A DNA stretch of 64,000 nucleotides from Evansella sp. AB-P1 (GTDB lineage Bacteria > Bacillota > Bacilli > Bacillales > Salisediminibacteriaceae), in NCBI RefSeq assembly GCF_029688925.1, contig NZ_JARUKY010000005.1, positions 62,001 to 126,000 of the forward strand, given 5' to 3'. The position numbers and the translations under genes are program-made. The notes beneath the pieces are model-generated. The model was given only the letters and a program-made list of their open reading frames with translations, was not told where the DNA came from and searched no databases. Shown piece by piece: positions 42,698 to 50,942 of the stretch (position 1 is the first letter of the stretch; each line of letters starts with the position of its first letter).

Positions 42698-43559
42698 TTA
42701 CTTTAACGGAATCCATATTTCTGAATAATAATCGGAGCTTGTTGGATCACCTGCTGAGTATACTTCTAATTCTGGGGTACCGGCACATTCATAGTTATTG
42801 GATGGAAACCATTCAGCATAAATTTCTTTCCATGCTGTTTGCATCGCATCTGGCATGGGACCATGAACTTCAAAGATTCCCCACTTAGATTGTGGAATGT
42901 GCAGGGACTCTAATCCTTCAGGTAAATCTCCAATGTAATTGGTTCCTATCCAATAATCCATTTTACTTTGAGAGTCTCCTTTAGCAACACAAACACCAAG
43001 TGCACCTTTAATCATTCCGTTGTTTAATTTAAATAATAATTCATCTGTGCCATCCTCATGAACATCCTGCCACATTTTTGGTATTCCCTTTACATTCTCA
43101 TCATTTTCACAAGAAAATTCTCTTTTAACACCTACGATTTGAAAGCTTTCTTTTTTCAACAATGCGGTATTTCATCGGCTCAGCCCCTTTTAAACTCACC
43201 TGTATTACAAGGCGGTTATAAGAATTTAGTTGACCTTTTTTCTTCCTTGCTTCAGTAGGAGTGATACCATGGTGCTTTCGAAATGCTTTGGAAAAGGATT
43301 CGGGCGTATCGTAGCCATATTTATAGGCAATATCAATTATTCTAGAAGCTGAATTAGATAATTCATATGCAGCTAACGTCAATCTTCTTCGTCGAACATA
43401 CTCTGCAACTGACATGTCTGTTAACAAACTAAATATTCGTTGAAAGTGAAAGACAGATGAATTTCCTTCCTTAGCTATCCTTTTAATTGACAATTCATCG
43501 TCAATTAAATGTTCCTCCATATAATCAATAGCCTGTTGCAATGATTTGATCCATCCCAT
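42698..43559 (-). pseudogene. AraC + GyrI-like regulator, split by a frameshift
   Basis: Two adjacent frames make up one familiar protein of about 285 residues: an AraC helix-turn-helix part (MGWIKSLQQAIDYMEEHLID, then FHFQRIFSLLTD, FSKAFRKHHGITPTEAR) and a GyrI-like effector-binding part (ESFQIVGVKREF, MDYWIGTNYIGDLP). The first ends MKYRIVEKRKLSNRRC at a stop; the second opens in the +1 frame. Removing one A from the A6 run at about 43144-43149 restores ..VEKESFQIVG. The second frame has only a TTG and no ribosome site. So this is a mutated gene, a sequencing error, or a shifting site. ATG at 43559 follows AAGGAG. Confidence 0.75.
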
Positions 43560-43642
43560 CTCCCAATCACTCCTTGAATATATCGTAACAACCAATTCCT
43601 TGTTTATCCTGTCATTTTATGCTCGGTGCTGACCAATTTCTT

Positions 43643-43696
43643 TTTTCAGGGTAGACCTCGATGCAAGTGAAGATTTGCACCATGTGGAATGAAAAT
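43643..43696. repeat. Dispersed hairpin repeat, copy c
   Basis: TTTTCAGGGTAGACCTCG, ATGCAAGTGA, AGATTTGCACCATG, then GGAATGAAAATC. It is the most complete copy, sharing all parts with copy a, and borders the 52-bp tandem array on one side. Confidence 0.65.
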
Positions 43697-43716
43697 CTCT
43701 TTCTAAGGTATATTCC

Positions 43717-43950
43717 CTTCCCGTATTTGTGATCTTCCATCGTTTGCGGGAACAATGACGGCTTCATTCATCCCGCATTTTTGTTTTTCCATCGTTTGCG
43801 GTAACAATAGAGTCTTCTTTCGTCCCGCATTTCTGATTTTCCACCATTTGCGGTAACAATAGAGTCTTCTTTCGTCCCGCATTTCTGATTTTCCACCATT
43901 TGCGGTAACAATGGAGTCTTCTTTCGTCCCGCATTTCACTTTCTCACTCT
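43717..43950. repeat. Tandem array of a 52-bp unit (about 4 copies)
   Basis: The word TTTGCGG starts at 43743, 43795, 43847 and 43899, exactly 52 bases apart; a partial unit precedes. Each unit has TGCGG..AACAAT, GAGTCTTC, then TCCCGCATTT, so GCGG and CCGC could form a stem. The middle copies are almost identical, the first diverged. Since 52 is not a multiple of three, the open frames across it are accidental. Confidence 0.8.
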
Positions 43951-43966
43951 TTGTGAGAACTTTCCT

Positions 43967-43983
43967 ATTTTCAGGGTAGACAA
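43967..43983. repeat. Dispersed repeat, partial copy d
   Basis: ATTTTCAGGGTAGACAA, the head of the dispersed repeat only. With copy c it brackets the 52-bp array in the same orientation. Confidence 0.5.
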
Positions 43984-44021
43984 CTTAATCGTGAAAACTA
44001 AAAAGTGAGGAAAAGATGTAA

Positions 44022-44282
44022 CTATTTATTGTTTCTTTTAGAACGTTGTCGTAAGCGTTCCATTTTACTTTTAATTCTCTCTTCTCTGGTTATCGTATCA
44101 TCTTGATCCACTTGGATGGAGTGTATAACGTCTCCATCCAAATCAATTTTCACCCATGTTCCTTCATTAGCATTTTCAGGTAATTGGGTTACAGGTAAGA
44201 GAAGTTCCTCTTCCATTTCCCCAACTAATAACACTGCATGTTCCCCATCAACAATACGATCAATTACAGCTTTTATCCTCAT
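44022..44282 (-). CDS. DUF3006 family protein
   Basis: 86 residues, a small beta-rich protein of the DUF3006 family (IKAVIDRIVDGEHAVLLVGE, LPENANEGTWVKIDLDGDVI) with a basic tail (KSKMERLRQRSKRNNK). Genes of this family commonly sit next to ComEC-like MBL lipoproteins, as here (11 bases downstream). AGGAGG precedes the ATG. Function unknown. Confidence 0.82.
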   Translation of the reverse strand: MRIKAVIDRIVDGEHAVLLVGEMEEELLLPVTQLPENANEGTWVKIDLDGDVIHSIQVDQDDTITREERIKSKMERLRQRSKRNNK

Positions 44283-44293
44283 AAGCCATCCTC

Positions 44294-45550
44294 CTATTTT
44301 ACACAGGCTAATCCTTCATTCTTAATGTCATTTAACCTACCATCACCGATTCCATTAATTCGAGTTAATCCGTTAATAGATTGAAAGGGTCTTAAACGAA
44401 TTAATTCATCTGCTCTCGTTTCTCCAATATGAATGATTTCCATCAACTGATCCCTAGAAACATGATTAATATCTATACAACCATTAGATTGTGGGGCTTC
44501 CTCCTTTGAATCATTCTGTGCTGGTTCATTATTATCATCTTGTGATTGTTCGTCAATTACAATTGCTCCACTTTTTTCTGTATGTACAGAATAGGAGCTT
44601 CCATCCGTCCTTACTAAAACTCGGCCATGTACATCTGTACCATAAAGTGGAATTCCTAAATTGTTAATTCTTTCAACAACCTCAGAATGAGGATGACCAT
44701 AGCTATTATCCTCACCAGCACTATATATTGTGATTTCTGGATTTACTGCATTAAGAAAGGCTTCCGTATTAGAAGTACTTGAACCGTGATGGCCTAGCTG
44801 AAATATTTCTGCTTTCAAGTGATGCCCTCCATCTATCATAGCTCTCTCCGTTTGATGCTCTGCGTCTCCTGTAAAAAGAAAGGATACGTCCCCAAAGGCA
44901 GCTCTAACTGAAATACTCCCTTCGTGAAAGTCGCCAGTTAATCTATCTGGATTCACTACTTCAATTTTGATGGAACCAAACGTATAAGACTCTCCAGCTC
45001 TCGGTTCATGATAATCTGCATCACTAGCTAAAATAGCATCAAGTACACGTTCGAAGGTTTGTGTAGTATGTTCATCTCCTGACATCCACACTTCTTTTAC
45101 ATCAAATGCTTGAATGACTTTATCCATTTGGCCAATATGGTCTGCATGTGGATGAGTACCAATGAGCAAATCAATGGTTGAAACATTTTGATTTTGTAAA
45201 TATGGGACAACATCATTGCGGTCGTGCCTTCCTGCATCAATTAAAATTGTAAAATCTGGTCCCTTTAAAAGAGTAGCATCTCCTTGTCCAACATCCATAA
45301 AATGAACCTCTAGTTCACCACTTAAGTTAGGGGGATTCACTTCCTCCTCTATTTCGTTGTTACTATTATTAGCTTCTGTATCCTTCTCATCATTTTCTTC
45401 GGTATTTGTATTGCTGCTAGTCTCTTCTTCTACCAACTCATCTTCACTAACATTTAGTAGTTGATTACTTTCACCTTGACCACACCCTGATACTAGAAGA
45501 AAAAATGCGAATAAAATAACGAAATGACGCATTGTAAATCTCTGAAACAT
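44294..45550 (-). CDS. ComEC-like metallo-beta-lactamase lipoprotein with HhH domain
   Basis: 418 residues. A lipoprotein signal (lipobox VSGC, about residue 23), an acidic Asn/Glu linker, an MBL-fold domain (FMDVGQGDATLLKG, the zinc motif GTHPHADHIGQ, FTGDAEHQTE, LGHHGSSTS, SYGHPHSEV) and a C-terminal helix-hairpin-helix region (CIDINHVSRDQLMEI, INGIGDGRLNDI). It resembles the soluble part of ComEC, so an extracellular nuclease or DNA-binding role is likely. It forms an operon with the DUF3006 gene. AAGGAG precedes the ATG. Confidence 0.88.
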   Translation of the reverse strand: MFQRFTMRHFVILFAFFLLVSGCGQGESNQLLNVSEDELVEEETSSNTNTEENDEKDTEANNSNNEIEEEVNPPNLSGELEVHFMDVGQGDATLLKGPDFTILIDAGRHDRNDVVPYLQNQNVSTIDLLIGTHPHADHIGQMDKVIQAFDVKEVWMSGDEHTTQTFERVLDAILASDADYHEPRAGESYTFGSIKIEVVNPDRLTGDFHEGSISVRAAFGDVSFLFTGDAEHQTERAMIDGGHHLKAEIFQLGHHGSSTSNTEAFLNAVNPEITIYSAGEDNSYGHPHSEVVERINNLGIPLYGTDVHGRVLVRTDGSSYSVHTEKSGAIVIDEQSQDDNNEPAQNDSKEEAPQSNGCIDINHVSRDQLMEIIHIGETRADELIRLRPFQSINGLTRINGIGDGRLNDIKNEGLACVK

Positions 45551-45586
45551 GTATACAACTCCTTCTATAAAAGCACATACTCAGTC

Positions 45587-45623
45587 ATGTGTAGACCTCC
45601 ATGCAAGTGAAAATTTGCACCAT
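45587..45623. repeat. Dispersed hairpin repeat, copy e
   Basis: ATGTGTAGACCTCC, ATGCAAGTGA, AAATTTGCACCAT. It lies between the MBL lipoprotein gene and dcyD and may form a hairpin on either transcript. Confidence 0.6.
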
Positions 45624-45637
45624 TAAACACATGTTTT

Positions 45638-46639
45638 TTAATTTTTATAAAACAGTGGTGAATAAGCATACAATGCAGGAATTCCGCCAGAATGTATAAA
45701 TAAAATACTATCCGTCTGTTTAAAATATCCTTGATTAATAAGATCAATAAGTCCAGCCATCGTTTTACCAGTATAAACAGGGTCTAATAAAATTGCCTCC
45801 GTACTTGCTAGTAATTTAACAGCCTCTATCATTTCATCTGTTGGCAAAGCATAGCCAGGACCTACAGATTTATCAAAGCATGTTACTACTTCTTGATTTA
45901 CTATTTCCTTTATCCCCATATGAGTCGCTGCTTTTTTTGTTAAATCAAAGACCTTTTCCTCTTGTTCAGCCTTACCTCTACTTACATTCATACCTAATAC
46001 CTTTGTTTCATATCCTAGCCCTAAGAATCCAGTAATGAGTCCAGCATGCATACCTCCACTACCACTAGCACATATAATATAGTCGAAATGTACACCCATT
46101 TCCGTTGATTGTTCTACAATTTCCTCTGCACATGCAGCATAGCCAGTAATTCCAGTCACATTGGATCCACCTACAGGAATAACATAAGGAGTACCACCAT
46201 CCTTTTGTACATTTTCCGATATCTTCTCCATCTCCATATAAACATCTGTTCCATTCGGTACGATTTTAATAGATTCAGTACCGAGGAGCTGATAAATTAA
46301 AAAGTTCCCGTTAGTGTCTGTGTCAAATTGAGATATTTCATTTTCCTCTAAAACGAGAATACATTTTAACCTCTCCTTTACACAAGCAGCTAAAGTTAAA
46401 CGACAGTGATTCGATTGAATTCCTCCAGCAGTTATGATCGTGTCAGCTCCCTTAGCTTGTGCATCTGCAATGAGAAACTCTAATTTCCTCGTTTTATTTC
46501 CACCTTGGGTTAAGCCAAGTAAATCATCTCGTTTTATAAAAACAGAAGGTCCATTTAACGCTTCTGTAAAACGGTTAAGTTTCTCGATTTCCGTCTTTGC
46601 AAAGCTATATCGATTCCTTGGAAATGAATGTATATTCAT
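45638..46639 (-). CDS. dcyD: D-cysteine desulfhydrase
   Basis: 333-residue PLP enzyme, same length class as DcyD. It breaks D-cysteine to pyruvate, sulfide and ammonia. The PLP lysine is in TQGGNKTRKLEFL, substrate loop GGIQSNHCRLTLAAC, glycine-rich phosphate loop ASGSGGMHAGL, and C-terminal DPVYTGKTMAGL. The related ACC deaminase differs at substrate residues, which cannot be checked here. AAAGGAGAGG precedes the ATG. Monocistronic. Confidence 0.88.
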   Translation of the reverse strand: MNIHSFPRNRYSFAKTEIEKLNRFTEALNGPSVFIKRDDLLGLTQGGNKTRKLEFLIADAQAKGADTIITAGGIQSNHCRLTLAACVKERLKCILVLEENEISQFDTDTNGNFLIYQLLGTESIKIVPNGTDVYMEMEKISENVQKDGGTPYVIPVGGSNVTGITGYAACAEEIVEQSTEMGVHFDYIICASGSGGMHAGLITGFLGLGYETKVLGMNVSRGKAEQEEKVFDLTKKAATHMGIKEIVNQEVVTCFDKSVGPGYALPTDEMIEAVKLLASTEAILLDPVYTGKTMAGLIDLINQGYFKQTDSILFIHSGGIPALYAYSPLFYKN

Positions 46640-46726
46640 AATTTAATCCTCTCCTTTTATTATTTAGATTCTGTTCATATTCATTGTAGACTTTCACTAC
46701 TGAACTGTTGTATTTTGTAATAATGA

Positions 46727-48145
46727 TTATTTTTCCACTGTTGCGGTTGCCTTGTATTCCTCCGGTTTTTCCTTTGGAAGAAAGCTTGCAACTATCACTA
46801 CAAGAAAGGCTGAGATAATAGCTAATATAATGAAGACATTGTTAAGCCCCGTGGCGAGAACTGTAGGAGCCACATCTCCACCGTTATTTAACTGACCACC
46901 GATATGTTGGTTTAATATTGTCCCTAGAACCGCAATACCAATTGTTTGTCCTAATGTTCGAAGAAATGCATTTGATGAAGCTGCTGTCCCTCGGGCACTC
47001 CAATCTACAGATGACTGAACAATAACTGTAAAAACGGTCATGGACAAGCCAAATCCCAATCCTACAAAAAACATGATAACAACTAATAGGACATTTGGAG
47101 TAGTTGCTGAAATAAACGTCAATGAAAAGGTTCCTAAAGCAATGATGACCACACCTGTTAAGGATATTGGCTTTGTTCCAAGTTTAACGATAAATCGTCC
47201 ACTTAAATAAGAGCCTAACGGCCAGCCAATTGACATGGGAATCAAAGTTAATCCTGATGATGTTGCTGCTAAAAGGAGTACTACCTGTACCCATAAAGGC
47301 ATGTAAGCTGTTAAGCCAATTAAGATTGCCCCTAAAAGGAGGCCACTTACATTAGCAATGAGTAGATGACGATTTTTAAATAAATAGAAGGGAAGCATTG
47401 GCTCTCGAACCTTTAATTGTACAAAAATAAATGTGATTAAAAACAAAAATGCAACACCAAACATTAGTAATATTAAAGGATCATTCCAAGGGATCTCGTT
47501 TCCACCTGACAAAAGAGCATACAGGAGAGCTCCCATTCCAATAATGAATGTAATTGCACCACCATAGTCGATGGATCTCTTTTCTTTTTTAATGGTTTCT
47601 TCTAAATATTTTCCTATCAAATACATTGCTACGAGACCAAATGGAATGTTGATATAGAAAATCCAATGCCATGTAAAAAAGTCAACAAAAAAACCGCCTA
47701 CTACAGGACCAAAAATACCGGCAATTCCCCATATGGAACCAAGAATAGCCTGAACCTTTGCCCTTTGTTCATATTTAAAAACATCACCAACTATCGTAAA
47801 AGACATTGGCATTAATGCACCTGCACCAATTCCTTGAATAGCACGATAAAAGATGAGCTGCTCCATTGACTGGGAGAGCCCACAAAGAGCTGATCCGATT
47901 AAAAATAAGGTTGCACCAGTTATAAATATTTTCTTTCTTCCAAATAAATCTGCTAATTTACCAAAAATTGGAGTCGTGACAGCATAGGTCAATAAATAAA
48001 TTGCAAATACCCAGCTGATTAAATCCATTCCACCTAAATCTCGAGTAATGACAGGCATTGCCGTACTAATTACAGTGACTTCAATTGCTGCTAAAAATGT
48101 TGCAATAAGGAGTGCAATCGTAATATTCCGTTGATATCGATCCAT
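46727..48145 (-). CDS. MFS multidrug transporter (DHA2 type)
   Basis: 472 residues with about 14 hydrophobic helices: EmrB/QacA-like drug:proton antiporter. Motif A is FGKLADLFGRKKIF, and motif C-like IWGIAGIFGPVVGGFFVD is present. Likely exports amphipathic toxins. AAAGGGA lies about 12 bases before the ATG. The upstream 300 bases (48146-48446) hold no gene; the repeated GACT words (GTGACTAATTGACTCA) near 48176 may be an operator. Confidence 0.92.
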   Translation of the reverse strand: MDRYQRNITIALLIATFLAAIEVTVISTAMPVITRDLGGMDLISWVFAIYLLTYAVTTPIFGKLADLFGRKKIFITGATLFLIGSALCGLSQSMEQLIFYRAIQGIGAGALMPMSFTIVGDVFKYEQRAKVQAILGSIWGIAGIFGPVVGGFFVDFFTWHWIFYINIPFGLVAMYLIGKYLEETIKKEKRSIDYGGAITFIIGMGALLYALLSGGNEIPWNDPLILLMFGVAFLFLITFIFVQLKVREPMLPFYLFKNRHLLIANVSGLLLGAILIGLTAYMPLWVQVVLLLAATSSGLTLIPMSIGWPLGSYLSGRFIVKLGTKPISLTGVVIIALGTFSLTFISATTPNVLLVVIMFFVGLGFGLSMTVFTVIVQSSVDWSARGTAASSNAFLRTLGQTIGIAVLGTILNQHIGGQLNNGGDVAPTVLATGLNNVFIILAIISAFLVVIVASFLPKEKPEEYKATATVEK

Positions 48146-48446
48146 GTTTTGTTTAGTCCCTTTCTATGTATGTAGTGACTAATTGACTCATTTATAATAT
48201 CCTTCTATTTTATTATTATTTATCACCCTCTTTCAATCCTGAAAGTTATGATCAACTAACATTTCCACAAGTACTTCCAAATCTCCTGTAAAAGTATATT
48301 AAAAGAATATAATTTAATTGCTTAGACAAGAATGGAAATAAATACTATTTTTTTCTGAATGCTATTTAAAGGGAAACTGGAATAGCTGGAGGTATACATA
48401 CTTCCTTGTAGTCCAAAAGAAACTTAGTTAACAGGAGAGATATTCA

Positions 48447-49142
48447 ATGGAATTAGAACCAACATATACACAAATAACAATAAAAATAGTTATAGGTTTC
48501 TTTTTGCTGTGGTTTATAACAATTGTTTTAGGAAAAACAACAATTAAGCAACTCACTCCATTTGATTTCGTTTCAGCTATCATTTTATCAGAATTATTAG
48601 GTAATGGAATTTATGAAGAAAATATAAAAATACAGTACATGATTTTTGCAATATTCTTGTGGGGTGCCTTAATGATTTTGATGGAAAAACTATTGTTAAA
48701 GTATAAAAAGCTCCGGGGTACATTAGAAGGAAACCCGTCTATTATCATTCGTGATGGTAAAATAGACAGAACTCAGCTAAAAAAAGCTCGTATGAATATT
48801 AATCAATTAATGAGTTCTCTTAGACAAAGCGATGTTTTCTCTATTCGTGAGGTAGCTTACGCAATATTAGAGGCTAACGGATCAATTAGTATATTAAAAA
48901 AACATAATTACGAAAACGTTATTAAGCAAGACTTACAATTACCTGAACAACCAACCTATTTAAGTACGATGGTCATCATTGATGGAGAGGTTTTAGAGGA
49001 TAATATAAAGGAATTAGGATATAGTCGAGCCTGGCTAAACGATCAACTTATAGCTAACGGTTATGGGAGTAGTAAAGAAATTCTTTATGCAGATTGGTTA
49101 AAAAACGACGGTTTATATATTATTCCGAACAAAACTTCTTAG
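48447..49142 (+). CDS. DUF421/YetF-type membrane protein
   Basis: 231 residues: three N-terminal hydrophobic helices and a cytoplasmic YetF domain with LRGTLEGNPSIIIRDGKIDR, MSSLRQSDVFSIREVAYAIL and EANGSISILKK. Proteins of this type occur in spore and envelope settings in Bacillus. AGGAGAG precedes the ATG. It is convergent with the Nudix gene, separated by only 16 bases. Confidence 0.9.
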   Translation: MELEPTYTQITIKIVIGFFLLWFITIVLGKTTIKQLTPFDFVSAIILSELLGNGIYEENIKIQYMIFAIFLWGALMILMEKLLLKYKKLRGTLEGNPSIIIRDGKIDRTQLKKARMNINQLMSSLRQSDVFSIREVAYAILEANGSISILKKHNYENVIKQDLQLPEQPTYLSTMVIIDGEVLEDNIKELGYSRAWLNDQLIANGYGSSKEILYADWLKNDGLYIIPNKTS

Positions 49143-49158
49143 ATAACAGAAAAGCTTA

Positions 49159-49623
49159 TCACCGTTCATCAAATGTCTTTCCTAAAAAGTCGTCGATCAT
49201 GCGTCTATGACTTTTTACAATTGTTTTTGGTAACTCGTTTCGTTTAAAATAGGAAAAACTTATGGACTCAGATTCATTCACCGAAATAACTCCTTCAACA
49301 TTATCCGAATAGTAAGCGATAGTTACGGAATAAAACTCATCCCCGTTTTCAGCAACAGTAAAATACTGAGGACCAGAGTATACATTTAGTAAATTTAACT
49401 CATTTATTGTTAATCCTGTTTCTTCATAGACCTCTCTTTTTACTGTATCCTCAGTAGACTCTCCAAGCTCCATAATTCCACCAGGAAGACCCCAAGCACC
49501 AACTGGATACTTTCGTTCCTCAAGGAGAATATCACCTACTTTATCAACGATAATCGCAACTGCTCCAACAAAAATTAATGGTTGTTTACCAACTAATGCT
49601 CTTAAATCCTCTACATATCCCAA
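49159..49623 (-). CDS. Nudix hydrolase
   Basis: 154 residues. Full Nudix box: GGIMELGESTEDTVKREVYE then ETGL (about residues 48-70), binding Mg for hydrolysis of nucleoside diphosphate-linked substrates. The N-terminal VEDLRALVGKQPLIFVGAV resembles Bacillus YtkD/MutT-like relatives. Substrate unknown. TTG start 7 bases after GAGGTG. Nothing is supported in the 268 bases upstream to 49891. Confidence 0.9.
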   Translation of the reverse strand: MGYVEDLRALVGKQPLIFVGAVAIIVDKVGDILLEERKYPVGAWGLPGGIMELGESTEDTVKREVYEETGLTINELNLLNVYSGPQYFTVAENGDEFYSVTIAYYSDNVEGVISVNESESISFSYFKRNELPKTIVKSHRRMIDDFLGKTFDER

Positions 49624-49891
49624 TGAAAGACACCTCTATATATTTCTTTAGTTAATTCTCTTTTAAAGTGTTCATTTTTTCCATGTTTCATTATACCGTT
49701 TTAACTCTATGTAAGAAAATAGAATTATATATAATAATACAATATGGTCTTGTAGCTCTTATATTCGTTTAGAATTAGGCTTATCTTTATGGCTATGAGC
49801 TCAAGCACAACTCATTTTAGGACATAACATAACGAGAAAACTAATTTTGTTCAATAAATTAGCGCATAATATAATTTGAAGGAGTGACATA

Positions 49892-50206
49892 ATGTTTGCA
49901 CAATTAGTACCCTTACTATTACCTGGAGGTCTAATTGGAAATTATATATGGGGTAAAAACCAACAAGGAGCAGCTCAACAACAGCAAATCCCTCAACAGT
50001 GGGGACAACCATCTCCCCAACAGTGGTCTCAGCAATGGGGTTCTCCTGCCCACCAGCAACCTTGGCCACAGCAATACGGACCACCTACACAACAACCCTG
50101 GCCACAGCAACAACAATGGGGACCAAGACCAGGAATGCAACATCACGGAACACAGCAATGGGGGCATCGCCCTGGAGCACAGCAATATTGGGGGAATATA
50201 CGATAA
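49892..50206 (+). CDS. Gln/Pro/Trp-rich low-complexity protein
   Basis: 104 residues. A short hydrophobic head (MFAQLVPLLLPGGLIGNYIW), then imperfect repeats of QQW, PWPQQ and QQWG with Gly and His. GAAGGAG precedes the ATG by 6 bases. Composition recalls spore coat or surface proteins of Bacillus (YppG-like), but no homology is certain. The repeats are not codon-perfect, suggesting selection on protein composition. Confidence 0.65.
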   Translation: MFAQLVPLLLPGGLIGNYIWGKNQQGAAQQQQIPQQWGQPSPQQWSQQWGSPAHQQPWPQQYGPPTQQPWPQQQQWGPRPGMQHHGTQQWGHRPGAQQYWGNIR

Positions 50207-50511
50207 ATACACTTCCATTATCTACTTTCTAACTGTCTTACATTATCACGTAGGGCGGTTTTTATTTAATGGTCTTACTTCTTCTGTACAACAAATGATT
50301 TATCTGCAAAAATAAAGATTATTTCACTTTGCAATGCATAATGATAAATAAATGTGAATGCTGTATTTGTTAGGGGATGTGTGAGAGAATACGGATACAT
50401 GTTTTTATTGTTTTAGACGTAATATACCCTTATAAAACAATAATGCTATCCTTTAACATAGCCAAGCAATTAGGAAAATTAATTTTCTATGATTGGAGAT
50501 TAGGTTTATTT

Positions 50512-50778
50512 ATGAGTAATACAATATATAACATTATAGAAAAGGAATTTAATAACTGGGATCCAGAATCCTTACTTTGTAGTGGTGCAAATATCGATCC
50601 ATACAAAAGTGAAATAAACGAAATTGCAAACGACTTAGAAACAATAGAAAATGTGTTCCAGTTATCAAAAAAAATCAAGTATGTTTTTGAAAAAGATTTC
50701 CATTTACAATATGAACAAAATGACTGTTTTATCGTTGCTGAAAATATTTGGGAGAATCTACATGAAAAAAATAAATAA
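50512..50778 (+). CDS. DUF1871-like protein
   Basis: 88 residues, helical, resembling YugE/DUF1871 proteins: YNIIEKEFNNWDPESLLCSG, IDPYKSEINEIANDLETIEN, and the tail FHLQYEQNDCFIVAENIW. ATG at 50512 is chosen from homology and the TTAGG 7 bases upstream; the longer open frame from 50377 adds unrelated sequence. Function unknown. Confidence 0.6.
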   Translation: MSNTIYNIIEKEFNNWDPESLLCSGANIDPYKSEINEIANDLETIENVFQLSKKIKYVFEKDFHLQYEQNDCFIVAENIWENLHEKNK

Positions 50779-50864
50779 TAAATAAACAAAAATTCCTCTC
50801 AAATACTATATCCACCTTTTATCTTCAAAAATGAAATAATAACCTTGACTAAAGGTATATAAAA

Positions 50865-50915
50865 GAGGCGTTCTAAATGAAATATGGTTTTTAACCATTT
50901 CATTTAGACTGCCTC
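50865..50915 (-). terminator. Terminator of the sugar ABC operon
   Basis: A long hairpin: GAGGC, TTCTAAATGAAAT and GGTT pair with AACC, ATTTCATTTAGA and GCCTC; on the minus strand TTTT follows. It lies 28 bases past the binding-protein stop. Confidence 0.85.
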
Positions 50916-50942
50916 CTATAGAATCATTAATTTATTTATATA

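Noticed and set aside
43120-43170. Programmed -1 frameshift at A-AAA-AAG in the AraC-GyrI gene
   Set aside because: The run is not in the phase needed for -1 slippage; a +1 change is required, so mutation or error is more likely.
43703-43939. 78-residue open frame over the 52-bp tandem repeats
   Set aside because: The period is not a multiple of three, so the same DNA is read in different frames; no ribosome site; repeat DNA explains it.
43710-43950. CRISPR array (regular 52-bp spacing)
   Set aside because: Whole units repeat with no unique spacers, and no cas genes are nearby.
49935-50315. Long open frames in other phases over the Gln-rich gene
   Set aside because: CAA/CCA-rich codons keep all frames open; only the frame at 49892 has a proper ribosome site.
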